Assembly (NCBI GenBank): GCA_963457665.1
Contig: OY735206.1
Coordinates: 28,529,377-28,593,376, forward strand
Length of the DNA stretch: 64,000 nt
Reading direction: 5' to 3'
From: Thysanoteuthis rhombus
Lineage: Eukaryota; Mollusca; Cephalopoda; Oegopsida; Thysanoteuthidae
The translations under genes and the position numbers were made by a program. Under the pieces are notes generated by a model. It was not told the origin of the DNA, made no database searches, and saw nothing but the letters and a program-made list of their open reading frames with translations. Position 1 is the first letter of the stretch. Each line of letters starts with the position of its first letter. Positions 37,347 to 48,600 of the stretch are shown one piece after another.

Positions 37347-37424
37347 TTGATCGGTTCCAGCACGGCATTCTGCCAAAAAACGTCGGTCACGTGACGGTTT
37401 CCATTAAGAGAATAACCAGACATG
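37347..37424. repeat. Dispersed short repeat, copy 2 of 3
   Basis: GATCGGTTCCAGCACGGCAT, TCTGCCAAAAAACGTCGGTC, then GAATAACCAGACATG, parallel to the copies at 13681 and 52353. Confidence 0.5.
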
Positions 37425-37624
37425 TTTTTCCTTAATAATTTCTTGCCTAGACACAAGTCAAGTCACCCCACCAGTATATTGAGTGGAAAAATTATGCGCT
37501 TATTGACATTACCTCCAAAACAACATCTGATGTTCTGGAACAAGATTATCGTCTAACTACCAACAAATGTCATGTCTAAAAACATACGATGCTTTTCTTC
37601 ATGACTGTTTTGCTTCTTCGTCCC

Positions 37625-37830
37625 TATCGGTCTAGACCCCTACCCCGACGCCCAATGGTCGGCTGAGGCCCGACGGTCGCCTGATGCCCATGGTCGCCTG
37701 AGGCCCATGGTCGCCTGACCATCGCATGACCAAAACAAGTGCCACATCCTGATGATCGATGACATCTGGTCGATGACATCTGGTCAATGCCGGTGGCAAC
37801 TTTATCGAAGAATCACTGCATCAAGGACAG
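37625..37830 (-). repeat. GC-rich repeat with internal short tandems, copy 2 of an inverted pair
   Basis: The minus strand contains CAGGCGACCATGGGCCT followed by CAGGCGACCATGGGCAT and CAGGCGACCGTCGGGCCT (three near-identical units), plus CATCGACCAGATGT twice. The whole block aligns with 34898-35105, ending in GATGCAGTGATTCTT near 37825. Its tandem units are more regular than in copy 1. Confidence 0.82.
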
Positions 37831-37921
37831 CCTCACGCCACTGACGATTATATAAATATTGAGTCTGGAATATTGAAAAAGGAAAAACAAATATTCTTTC
37901 AAGACTTTCATATATACATAT

Positions 37922-37923
<2 letters not shown>

Positions 37924-37970
<47 letters not shown>
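37924..37970. repeat. (GT)n microsatellite
   Basis: Pure GT run of about 23 units. Confidence 0.97.
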
Positions 37971-38027
37971 GAGATAATAAAATTGTATGAATAGAAATCT
38001 TTCTCTGAGTGTTCATGTGTGCTTATA

Positions 38028-38350
38028 TACTGGGTGTTTAAAAAAGGATGCAACTGTCTTTTGGCAACTTGTATTCAAGATATTTGAATCTAAAAACTCT
38101 CTTTTAAAGACACGAATCACAAACGTTTTATAAAATATCCCAATCCAAAATACATTTTAACTTTAAAATGAATTTTGAAAGTGATATCCTGAACCTGGGT
38201 GCATTTTGTACCCATGTTATCATATAAACTTTCCATTATATCTGAAAACGGCATAGCTGACATAACACGACGGAATGGACGCTCGCATGAAGCAAGCGTA
38301 TGATGCATGCTTTTCAACTGCTAAATACAGTTGTCGCTGAGTACATTGTT
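38028..38350. other. Possible mariner-type terminus and flanking DNA
   Basis: ACTGGGTGTTTAAAAAAGGA at 38030 has the form of a mariner/Tc1 terminus. No matching opposite terminus or transposase motif was found; a 66-codon minus-strand frame is uninformative. Confidence 0.25.
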
Positions 38351-38379
38351 GTCACGAGACTAATATTGTAGTCTGGGTA

Positions 38380-38389
38380 TATATATATG

Positions 38390-38472
<83 letters not shown>
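38380..38472. repeat. (TA)n then (GT)n microsatellite
   Basis: TATATGTATGTA lead-in, pure TA to about 38453, then GT to 38472. Confidence 0.97.
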
Positions 38473-38619
38473 ATTATTGAGTGTGTGCAAAAAAGCGAGT
38501 TTTTTTAACTGGAGATTAAATACATGTTTGGAAACAATTTCTTTCCTATGAACTTTAGCACACCCAATAAATATTAGAATGTTGGTACTTTTATCATATG
38601 TTGAAATGTAATTATTGAT

Positions 38620-39015
38620 AGCTCACGTGGCCATGAGTAAAAGATAATTCAAAGTAAGGAGCACATTATCAAGGAAACATCTTTATATCAAGTTCAATGT
38701 AAATCTGACCTAAACAGCTGAGAAAATCGGTTGTTAAGTTGTATAGTTTAAATGCTATTATTGACAGATCAGGAGACCCTGAGTGAAAGATCTTTTCAAT
38801 AAGAAGCATCTTATCAAGAAACACCTTTCTATCAATTTTCAAGTAAATCTGACGCAAAACAGCCGAGAAAATCGATTTCAAACGATTTAAAATCATAGTT
38901 TAAACACCATTATTGCCAGATCATATGAACTTGAGTGGAATATTTTTTCTTATCAAAGGACACCTTACTACCAAGTTTTTAGTAAATCTGACTCTAGATA
39001 TCTTAGAAACAATGT
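38620..39015. repeat. Tandem repeat, period about 130 bp, three diverged units
   Basis: Each unit carries CATTATTG-CAGATCA, then GAGT--AAGAT, a CTTATCAAG-AACACCTTT block, ATCAAGTT---GTAAATCTGA and C--AACAG-TGAGAAAATCG. The last unit ends in CTGACGGACGGAGAG. The 'accaagtttt-gtaaatctgac' phrase is common in degenerate invertebrate intergenic repeats. Confidence 0.75.
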
Positions 39016-39612
39016 ATACTGACGGACGGAGAGCAAATCTTATAGAGAGGTGAAGACGCCTCTAAAAATGTTTTAAATAGTAATTTCTGTGCTTATCATC
39101 GTATGTGGTTTCAGTACAGTCTATAAAATATTCGTAGTGGAAACAAGTGGAACAGATCTACACAGGCAGAAATACTTAGGACTAAAACTTACCAAGATCA
39201 ATTCAAACATCGAGAGTCTAGCCACAAAACAATAAGCACAGAGGTCACAACGAATAAACAATATAAGTAAAATGTCATTTTAGTTCCATTAATTACTTAA
39301 AAGATGAGGGAGCCTTTTGGGAAGAAGGTGAAGAGAAACACAGATTCAAACTATTACAAAATTATCTTCGTGCGATAAAGGAAAATATTGCAAGGCAAGA
39401 GACCTGGCAGTCAAAGGCAGAGGACGAAGCAGCCCAAGAAAATCAGCCCGGTAGCCTCATTAGAAAGATTTTCATGGCAAAGCTAGCAGAAGAAAGTATT
39501 TGCTTTAAAAAAAATCAATAGAAGAAACAGAAATGGGCAGTTGAGATAATGAGCAAACCATTGAAGTTTTAACACACTGATAGATTTTACCAATGCCAAC
39601 AACGTTTGAAGA

Positions 39613-39829
39613 GGTACAGTGAGTGGAAAATGTATCGAATATATTTCAGAAAGTTCATTTTAACATCCTTATACAACTTCATTATCGACAGAATTTGGAC
39701 AGAGGGTGAAAGAAAAAAAATTCAAATTTAACATTAGATAGTTTTGCACAAAAATTAAAAACCTTCAGTCCAAATTCTGCCAATTCTGAAGCTGTGTATT
39801 TTTTAAAAAAATGTATCGGATACTGAATG
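39613..39829. mobile_element. Short inverted-repeat element (MITE, Tc1/mariner-like ends), copy 1
   Basis: Left end TACAGTGAGTGGAAAATGTA then TCGAATATATTT; right end in reverse complement TACATTCAGTATCCGATACA. The left 50 bp match the right end (reverse complement) of the element at 58803-59047, including AAGTTCATTTTAA. Both termini begin TACA, compatible with insertion at TA dinucleotides. No coding capacity. Confidence 0.6.
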
Positions 39830-40215
39830 TATTCTGCATTGTCTGTTAGTCATCTCAGAATCTCAAAAAGTTTTCAATGAAATTTTGTTAGAGAAAGGAA
39901 CATGGACCGAGGGAGAATTTGTTAAATTTAGCGGTGGATCCAGGACGTTTTACATCCTACCCCTCTCACTGTAGCTATATATCTGTCCACCAAAAGTTCT
40001 CACTGAATTGCGATTAAATCTTCTGGAAGGTTAGGCAGTGGAGTAGAGAAGAATTGTTCAAATTTTGGTTTAGATAAACAGATTTCTTTCCATTTTTTTG
40101 ATAAATGTATGTATCAACTCATGTTTGTACACACAATCTCTCGAAATGAATGAATTTCCATTTTGTTGAACAGTTGGCCATGGGAGAAGGAAGAATTGAT
40201 CAAATTCTGGGACGG
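39830..40215. repeat. Very degenerate tandem repeat, period about 120-200 bp
   Basis: The pieces AAAAGTTTTCAATGAAATTTTG, GAGGGAGAATTTGTTAAATTT, AAAAGTTCTCACTGAATTGCG, AGAGAAGAATTGTTCAAATTTTGG and GGAAGAATTGATCAAATTCTGG recur in the same order. The first unit may begin inside the neighbouring MITE. Confidence 0.5.
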
Positions 40216-40846
40216 ATGTAAGAGTTATTTACACAGTTATCTGCCCTATATCTTGGCTTCATATACAATGATTTTCATTTGCTTTCAGTGGCGATGACGT
40301 CGGAAGAGGTATACGGTCTCTGAGTACCTTCAATTTCCAGACGTGTCATTTACACAGTTTTTGAACAACGGACAAATATTAGTCTGGTAATTAACTAGCC
40401 ATGCCTGTAACCGATTATCAAACATGATGGATTGTTGGTTTTGGTGTGATGAATAATTTGGAGCATGGTTGTTTAAAGCCTGTGGAGTGTGTGGGGAATA
40501 TAAATTCAGAAAAATACTTGTCCTTCCTGATAGGGGAAGGGGGGGGGGCTCTTCCAATATCCAGTAACGGTTACTTGGACAAGAACAGCTCAGTTTTCAA
40601 AAGAAATTGCTAGTATTATACCCATTGCTTTGCTAAAGGTATACATAGGAGTGGAAATTTAAAGCTCCTTAGTATCTGGTGGAAAACTCATTGAGGTTGC
40701 CTGAAATGACTATCTCTAGCATTTGACCAAATTTTTTGTTCACACCGACACGAGAGTGAGTTCGATTCCACATCTTGTTATTTTATCACCTTTATGTTTC
40801 ATCCTCTACCCTTTTGCATGTATTGTCTTCTCCCCTTCTCTTTCTT

Positions 40847-40850
<4 letters not shown>
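40216..40850. other. Unclassified intergenic DNA
   Basis: No gene recognised. A G10 run sits at about 40541-40550. Confidence 0.45.

Positions 40851-40904
<54 letters not shown>
40851..40904. repeat. (CT)n microsatellite
   Basis: Pure CT run of about 26 units. Confidence 0.97.
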
Positions 40905-40908
<4 letters not shown>

Positions 40909-41194
40909 ACTGCCTTCTGTGTGGTCTCTGTGTTACGATTCCATCTACATAACCTCACTACAACCCCCGCCCTTTAAATGTGATTTTTTTTCAAAGTATG
41001 ACACAAGGAAGTGTGCAGATACATTGCTTATTAAAATACACACGGAGGAATAGACTGAAAACGATTAGCTGCTCTAGAAGTCAAACTCCACTCTGAGCAA
41101 AGCTTATATGACGTAGACTCAATGTTTTGAAAACATTCCAACTTTTGTAAAGAGAAGAAAAACATATCTCTGAATTTTTGAGATGAGGTATTAT

Positions 41195-41281
41195 TATTAT
41201 TTCTATTATTTTTCGGACCATCCTCATCTTGGTTGTTTTTCATACAACGTTTCGGCTGTTATACTCTACGGCCTTCATTCA
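41195..41281 (-). repeat. Penelope-like terminal repeat, copy 2 (minus strand)
   Basis: The minus strand reads GAATGAAGGCCGTAGAGTAT, AACAGCCGAAACGTTGTATG, AAAAACAACCAAGATGAGGA, TGGTCCGAAAAATAATAG. It is the near-perfect inverted partner of 41461-41547. Confidence 0.7.
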
Positions 41282-41282
41282 C

Positions 41283-41376
41283 ATGGACACATAGCGTAGT
41301 GGTTACAGAATCTGAAAAAATTACAGCAAGTAATCTGATGGTTCTAGGTTCAATCCCAGTATGAGACAATAATAAT
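41283..41376 (+). repeat. tRNA-derived SINE-like sequence between inverted Penelope-like ends
   Basis: CATAGCGTAGTGGTTACAG fits a pol III A box (TAGCGTAGTGG). GGTTCTAGGTTCAATCCCAG, about 50 bp on, fits a B box and T arm. The anticodon arm is not intact. Trailing AATAATAATACTAC may be a SINE tail. Confidence 0.55.
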
Positions 41377-41397
41377 ACTACTAATGCTAAGAGGGGA

Positions 41398-41560
41398 GTT
41401 CGGTTAATATACCTTGTCGGTTAAATAAAGGGTTCGGTTCGTTACTTTCCCACACCTACCAGATGAAGGCCGTAGAGTAAAACGGCCGAAACGTTGTATG
41501 AAAAACAACCAAGATGAGGATTGTCCGAATAATAATAGAAATAGAAGAAAAACAGTTTTC
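41398..41560 (+). repeat. Penelope-like terminal repeat with hammerhead-like motif, copy 3
   Basis: Shares GTCGGTTAAATAAAGGGTTC, CACACCTACCAG and everything through AACAACCAAGATGAGGAT with 26086-26245. The core reads CCAGATGA, A, then a perfect 6-bp stem GGCCGT/ACGGCC around AGAGTAAA, then GAAACGTTG. This matches a hammerhead order (C-GATGA, stem II, GAAA) except for C-to-CA at the start and one extra A before the stem. Confidence 0.6.
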
Positions 41561-42333
41561 TTTTAACTGAAAAGGATCTTGGATCAGTCCAAGCTTGTGG
41601 ATTTAATAATATAGTATCTAGATATTTTTCAAGATAAATTGCATAGATATCTAGATAGTTTTAGATATAATTGGAGGCAATTCTATGTAACACTGAAAAG
41701 ATAAGTTGGTCTTTCGGGGAAGGGTTAAATCGTTTTTATAAATCTTCTAGCGGGGTCAAAATGAGGCTGTGTGCCAAATTTCAGTCTCTTCAGTAGTTTT
41801 GAAGGGTTTTATTTTGGTTAGGGTCATTGTTATTGTCATTATCGTTACCAGGGGAAAATAAATTCGACTCCAATCAACCATTTAACGACAATGTGCGATG
41901 CGAAATAATATCAAATTACTCTCGATAGGCACAAATCAAATTGGAGTTGTATGAAAATTGTTCCTTCAAAGCAATGAAGAAAGTAGTTCATCCTACTTTT
42001 ATTGCAAGAAGGAAAACAGACTGCGTGCAGAAATTGCAATATTATGTATACAGTTCTTGACAGCACTTGTCTGCATTTGTGTGTTGAATAAAACTATTTG
42101 TTTCCAATTGAGTTTCCAAACTAATTCTTGTTAAAACATCCCAATCAAAAACATTAATCTCATAAAAAATAAAAGAAATAATATCGTCAAAAATGAAATA
42201 GTTACAAATATATTGTGTAAGTTACGTTTAGAGGAGTTCCATCATCTGCGTATAAAGAATCTACTTATGAACCAGACAATATCATATTCAGTAACAGAGC
42301 ATTAGTTAAAAGCTATGACTTGAAACGGATGCA
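41561..42333. other. Intergenic DNA, possible upstream part of the RT relic
   Basis: Contains TGTGTGCCAAATTTCAGTCT (about 41769), a phrase common in degenerate animal intergenic repeats. From about 42040 A-rich sequence leads into the RT relic without a recognisable domain. Confidence 0.35.
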
Positions 42334-43035
42334 AAAATATTAAAAATTCCCGATCATGTATTGGAGACCTAAAATGCATAAAAATTGAATTGGTGCTCAC
42401 TTTATGATAGCCTCTTGAGTTTGTATTACTAAACCTCTTAGCAAAACCATTTCTAATGTTTTTGATTTGAGATACAATCGAATATAGAAATTTCATAATA
42501 AAAGTAAGCTTTATAGTAATTCAAATCTCTTTTGGGTAGTAAATAATTCTATGTCCATTAAAGGAAAATTGGACATTATAAATACCCGTAGAGGCACTAA
42601 ATCTGTCTCAATCTATGATTTTAGCACTCTTCACGCAAAACTCCTCATAACACTTCATAAAAGAATTAAATGAAATAATAGACTTGGCATTTGCAGCAGG
42701 AAATAGTAATTATATTGGGTCTCCAAACTCTAAAGCTTTCTAGTGCAAAATAAGAAAAGTCAAGACTTACTTTACGTGTTCTATCCTCAAAGCAATTATT
42801 AGGGAATGTTACTTTAAAATAAGAAATAAATATTTCATCAAATCATAGGTGTCCCTATTGGAATTGATCCTGCCCCTGCCGGGCAAATTTGTATCGACAT
42901 GAAATTATATTCCTGTCAACTCTAATTAAAACCTAATATAAAATGAGCTCATTTATTCTCAAGTTGTACCCGTTTTATCGATGACCTCTGTTCTCTGAAT
43001 GATGGAGAGGGATTCGGGGAATAATGGAGTAATAT
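42334..43035 (+). pseudogene. Reverse transcriptase relic, probably Penelope-like
   Basis: In one plus-strand frame with scattered stops: MYWRPKMHKN (42356), TKPLSKTISNVFDLRYNRI, SNLFWVVNN, then SVSIYDFSTLHAKLL (about 42605-42645). After frame changes follow GVPIGIDPAP (42848-42877) and RFIDDLCSLNDGEGFGE (42970-43020). These correspond to successive RT motifs: fingers 'YWxPKxHK', the 'YDFSTLYTKLP' motif A region, 'G-PMG-D-AP' motif B, and the FIDD catalytic box of motif C. I assign the lineage to Penelope-like or a closely related retroelement class from family resemblance; the diagnostic GIY-YIG endonuclease is not visible. Sequence after 43035 turns into CTTT repeats. A GAAACG-type end at 43725-43770 could be its terminus. 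Confidence 0.75.
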
Positions 43036-43795
43036 ACATATCCTAAGGATCTTGAATCTTTCTTTCTTTCTTTCTTCCTTGTACTACTTTTTCTCAGTCT
43101 ATAGCTCTAAAAAATGAATGGATGGCATCGTCACGAGCCTTATGACGATTCAAAAAACAACGTTGACTATCTCTCTTTAACCACTTCTTTTTCGGGTTAA
43201 CAAATTCCTTAACCGGTCTGGAAATTGGTCCTAACATGCTACGTTCCTCGATATTGAGAACTGTTGAATTCCATCGCAGTTTCAAACATAAATAAACAAA
43301 AATCGGTTCAAAAATGGAATTCGATGGGGAAATTCTCTTTTTCAAAAACTGTTCTGATTTACAAAATAACTGCATGCTATTTCTTTTTAACAGAGAACTT
43401 TCTTCAGTGTTAATCGTATCATTATTCAGTATTATTCAAACAATGCTCAATATGCATTTATATGTACTTCATTAGCCGCAGCAAAAAGATTTCCTTTTTA
43501 AAAGCAATACATTCAAAGATTGCAACAACATGAAGGAAAATATAACTTAGCAAAAATATATTTATATATGTTATTGAGCTGAACAACCAGCATGAAAATG
43601 ACTGCATAGTAATTGAAAGTTCTCATCAAAGGGAAGGCGTCTTGTTAATACCAACAATTTCTCTAACCCATCCGATCATTTCTATATTTTTCTTCTCAAT
43701 TTCCATCAAATCAACTTTCGCTTTCAAAGCCCCTAGGAAGCCCTAAGCAAGGGATGAAACGTAGGTAAGCTACTATACTCTTTTTTAAAAAAAGT

Positions 43796-43798
<3 letters not shown>
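43036..43798. other. Flank of the RT relic, with a TTTC microsatellite and a GAAACG-type hairpin motif
   Basis: (CTTT)n at 43058-43080. A 93-codon minus-strand frame (43375-43094) has no recognised domain. At 43726-43765, CCCTAGGAAGCCCTAAGCAA then GGGATGAAACGTAGG gives a short CCCT/AGGG stem followed by GAAACGT, in the style of Penelope-like ends. Confidence 0.4.

Positions 43799-43851
<53 letters not shown>
43799..43851. repeat. (TA)n microsatellite
   Basis: Pure TA run. Confidence 0.97.
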
Positions 43852-43853
<2 letters not shown>

Positions 43854-44023
43854 TATACACATAGACTGGGACTGTAAAAATATCAATTTCTAATATTTCT
43901 CATTATTCATGTTTCATATTTCATTTATATTCATTTTCTTATTTTCTCATTTATTTATTGAAGATTAACATAATTTGTTCTTATTTTCGATTACTTAAAA
44001 ATTCCGATTATTTTTTGACGAAG

Positions 44024-44024
44024 C

Positions 44025-44073
<49 letters not shown>
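44024..44073. repeat. (TA)n joined to (GA)n
   Basis: TA to 44048, then GA to about 44073. Confidence 0.96.
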
Positions 44074-44761
44074 TGGGGAAGGAGGGGGAGGGAAGAGATC
44101 AAGATCATCTAAATAAAAGTGTCTTTGAAGGGACCAGGAGGGTTCCCACAAGACGTCTATGTATATGTCTACGGTTTTAGGAATATATAAATTTATATTT
44201 GTACATTTATTTACGTATGTATCAACTCTTCTATGAAGTTTTGCTGTGCAATTCGTATATGTATATCAGCATATAAAATGGCGTATACACATACAAACAT
44301 AATCTCACACAGATACACATACACGAGAGGAGAAGCAGAGAAAAGGGACAAGATCCCTCGTGATCTGCCTTAGCAGCTTGTTGTTTTTAAGAAGACCACA
44401 CAACATCAACAACGCATGTGTCCTTAACCGAAACTGCGGCCGAATCGAGAAGCTTATATTGTAAATATTTGTCTACTGACTCGCGTTGGGCCAAAGGATA
44501 AGATGATGACTTTTTTTTGTTTATTTGTTAGACGGGGCGTCTATGACGACGAAAGGGCAAGGCTCAAGTCACTTTTATTTTGAAACTTCAACGTTTCTTT
44601 TTATTCAGTTATGTTTTTCATGAATCGTCTGATTATGGGGTGATTCCAATTGCATGAAGCATCTTGAAAGATAACAAGATTAGAATTGAAGGAACATAAT
44701 AATAACTGCTGATGATCATTCGATTTCTGGTTGGGATATTTTGAACCAATCACATAGCTCC
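44074..44761. other. Unclassified intergenic DNA
   Basis: No gene recognised. Confidence 0.45.
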
Positions 44762-44974
44762 ATATATATAGATATATATGTGTATGTGTTTGTATACATA
44801 TACATATATGTGTGTGTGCATATGTACGTGTGTGTGTGTGTGTGTGTGGATATATTATCACATGATATACATATATAGGTGTGTATATATGTGTATGTGT
44901 GTGCATGCATGTATGTGCATACATTATTATATTATATGTGTGTGTGCACGCAAGTGGTTGTATATATTGATATT

Positions 44975-45033
<59 letters not shown>
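44762..45033. repeat. Compound (TA)/(TG)/(ATAC) microsatellite
   Basis: Alternating ATATATG, GTGTGT and ATACATAT units with three (GT)n runs, ending in (TA)n interrupted by ACATA. Confidence 0.95.
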
Positions 45034-45245
45034 TGCAAAAATTCGATGTTTTATTTATTTTCACGATGAATCAGATGATCAGGGCAATAAACTATTTGCA
45101 TGAACACACACACACACATGTGCGTGTGTGTGTATAAATATATGATAATTTATATCAATGGGTATACTATATATGTATAGATATATGAATATGTATAACG
45201 CAAAAAATGTTTCATTTATTTTCATGATGAATCTGGTGATCTGGT

Positions 45246-45281
<36 letters not shown>
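45034..45281. repeat. Direct repeat pair of about 55 bp plus terminal (TA)n
   Basis: TTTTATTTATTTTCACGATG then AATCAGATGATCAGGGCAAT (about 45049-45090) recurs as TTTCATTTATTTTCATGATG then AATCTGGTGATCTGGTCAAT (about 45210-45250). Each copy is next to (TA)n and CA/TG tracts. Confidence 0.75.
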
Positions 45282-45582
45282 CCTTATCAAACAATCATGA
45301 AATGTGATGGAAACGCTGCTCTTTTTAAAAAAAATTCTTCAGTTATATCTAAGTCATACTGGAATACAAATTTGTTGCACTTAATGTATTCAAACAAACA
45401 ACATAAAGAGTGATGACCATTTGATTCCTGATATGCGTAATTTTTTCAACATTATATACATATGTTATTAAGAAATGGATAAGTGATCCGATAGAATGAT
45501 TATAGATTGCGTTATATCATATTTAACTTCATTTGATATGATCCCCCGTTATTACAATGTATCATTTTGCCCAGACAATATA

Positions 45583-45640
45583 AATAGAATGAAGCGTAGC
45601 GTTGCTCTTACCATTGAGCTAAACAGCTGCTAGTGATGCA
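45583..45640 (-). repeat. tRNA-like 5' half (A box only)
   Basis: Minus strand GCTGTTTAGCTCAATGGTAA then GAGCAACGC is an excellent tRNA D-arm/A-box match. The T arm is missing. Confidence 0.45.
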
Positions 45641-45649
45641 AAGGCCCAA

Positions 45650-48600
45650 ATGACTGTTGGCTTGGACTTCTAACCTAAAGCGGCTACCCTACCTATCTGC
45701 CCTGGTGCTGGGTTAGGGGACAGCTTGGAAATGCAACAACGGAGGATACAAAGGTCAGCACCTCGAACTGCAGTTCCAGAGAGGATAAACTCAAATAGGC
45801 AACGAACAACCCTTCTAGAAAATATCACCAGAAAAGAGAGGGCGATGATCATCATAACCAAACGTTTCTATCAGCGAACTATGAATCAATTGAAAAATGT
45901 ATCACTTAAAGACGGGCCCAATGGTAAAACACGCCGGGAAAGTAGCCAGTACTACAGGTTCTGTGGAGCTGAGTACAGAACCTATTCAGGAAGAGGGGAA
46001 CCCAGGGTTATCCTTTAGTGCCCCGAGCCCCTAAAAGAAGGAGTAGATCCGGTTCGATGAGGACGTGGACAAAACAACAACATCATGGGTAAATACAAAA
46101 AGGAAATTTCAGACCATGTGCACTCTCATTGCTAATCCCTTCGGCTTCACTAAGATCCTCCAATTGTAGCGACCAAGCACTTCCTCTGCAGAGGATATTG
46201 ACCACCATCTCAGTAGCACTCTCGGTGACATTACTGGTGTCGCTCGCCAGCTGAGCCAGCGACTCAGTTGAACATCTCTGACCCCACCCTGAAGAAGGTC
46301 AAATAAGCTGTCAAGGTGGCAAGAGCAAGTTCCACTCCCGGCCCCTGCTCAGCACCGGAAGGAAGATCTTCGACATTGTGGCTCAATGAATAACTGAATT
46401 CCTCGTGGAGATTACACACATAAACACTTCAGTCCAGAAGTGGAAAAGAGTTCCAAGAGTATTCAGTCGATACTTAAATCACACAAGGATGGTGATGCAT
46501 ATGATCCAGGAGTTGACTTTGCATCAGTCAGGTTAGACCAGGCTTTCCCAACTTTTTTGACGTTACAGCCCACTTTCATATAGATTTTTTCCACCGCCTA
46601 CTTGTTTAGTAGATATTCAAAAGGATACTAGAAACATTCTTAAAAGACATAATTGCTGTTTCTTCAATGAAAGTAATGCATAGTAGCGACATCAAATACC
46701 ATGTTTAGATATCATCAATGCATTCCCTGTGTCTGATGTCTGCTTAATATTTCAAGAGTGTTACATGAATATATGCATCACGTACCTACCTACAGAGAAT
46801 GTAGTACAAGTGTGCAAATATTGACGCATTTCTCAATGTACCTGCATTATATGTGATATCACGGTGCTTTCTGAAAAATTATTCATAGAAAATATCGCTG
46901 TGGACTCATTTTTCAGTCATTTACAGACTTCAATACTCAAAATGCTACATTGCTGAACAAAATTTAAAAAAGAACAACGCCGACTTCCGCACTGTAGCTC
47001 ACCGCCCACTCAAGAGTAGAAATCGCTCACTGGTTGGCGATAACGCCCAATTTGAGAAACCCTGGGCTAGACCTAATCACTGCTTATGGATCGATGCCAC
47101 TCAAGCTTGTCAAAACTGCCCGAACAAAACATCATGTGTCAGACAGCATCAGGAACCCCATCAAGGATTATTATAACAAAAGTCTCCCCAAGACTGCTAA
47201 CATCGGTCAAACACCGACTGGAAAAGGACATGATCACTGGCTGTGTGGTCTCGGTACCACCACTCTTCTTATTAGTGAAGAGGCATCATGTCAAAATTTG
47301 GTACCCGGTAGCCCCCTATAAGGGCATTTATAGATGACCTCACAGTGACGGTTACGTCTGTCCTTGGATACAGATGGCAACTCCAAGGGCTGGAACAGTT
47401 CATCACATAGGCAAGAGTGAGTTTTTAGCCAGCCAAGTCCCTGGTTCTAAAATGGCAGGGGTACGGAGCCCAGATAGTTTCAATTCAACACAGGAGGTAT
47501 CCAAAAATCAGATGTACCAGAAAAACTGGTCGACGACTTAGGCAAAATAATCGACACTTCCCTAAAGGACACAGCTGCATTAAAAAAAAAATAGGAGTTA
47601 CTTAATAATCTAGCCCATAGCAATTAATGAATAAGGTCTGCCAGGGAAATTTAAGGCTGGGATATAATAACACGGAGTTTTGCTTATGTTACCCTGTTCC
47701 CATTCTAATCTACAATGTATCGATGACAACAGTGGAGACACAAGAGAGACCATGCACTCTATCTCAGGAAGTGGGGCTACTGAGATCTTTAATCAGCATT
47801 GCCATATACGGTACTCAACCAAACTCTCCATTCCTCTGATGTCAAAGTCGCTGGTGAGAACCGGAAGAAAGTGGCAGACACACGAGGCACCTAACAGAGT
47901 GGAGGCACGGCTATGACACAAAACCGTTGTTGACACTGAGGCCATGGGTCGGGCAGGATTTGTCAGTTTTCCCTAAACTGCGCAACGACAAAACCCGTGG
48001 AAGGAAAAACTGTCAGCTGGTACAAGAAGAGATATGAACGTAGTTGGAGGAAGAGCACTGAAGCAAATTTGGTGTCATCTACCAACAAGATGCCTAGACC
48101 AAGCAGCAATGAGCAGAACCTCGAAAGATCATTTGCTCAGAACTCTGAAGCGCTGGAGCACTAAGCATTAAATTCTTCGTCCAATCGGTGTACGACGTTC
48201 TCCCGAGCCCTCTCAAACTTTAAATCTGAAACATTGCAAGGACACTGGAGTATATCCCCTGTTGCTACCCGAGGGTGTTAGGGACAAGGCAATGCCGCTG
48301 GCGTAATGACCAAGTCCAACGGTCTTTGGTGGACACAATAGATGGAGGAATTCAGAACAGCAAGGATCTCAGACGACCTATCATCTTCGTTAGAACTGGA
48401 GATACGGGAGGACTTCCAGCCACCGCTTGTGACCGCTAACTACAGGTCGACCTGGGAAAGCAGTTCAAGTTACCAGAGACCATCACGACTACTTAGTACC
48501 ACCCAGACATTCTGTTATTATCACAGTCTCGAAGCAAGTTGAAAGACAAGGGGCTAAATTTGCAGAACTTGTATCAGAGTGCTGGAGCAATATGTGAATT

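Noticed and set aside
43094-43375. 93-codon minus-strand frame inside the Penelope-like relic region
   Set aside because: No domain recognised, and it lies antisense to or downstream of the RT relic; probably chance.
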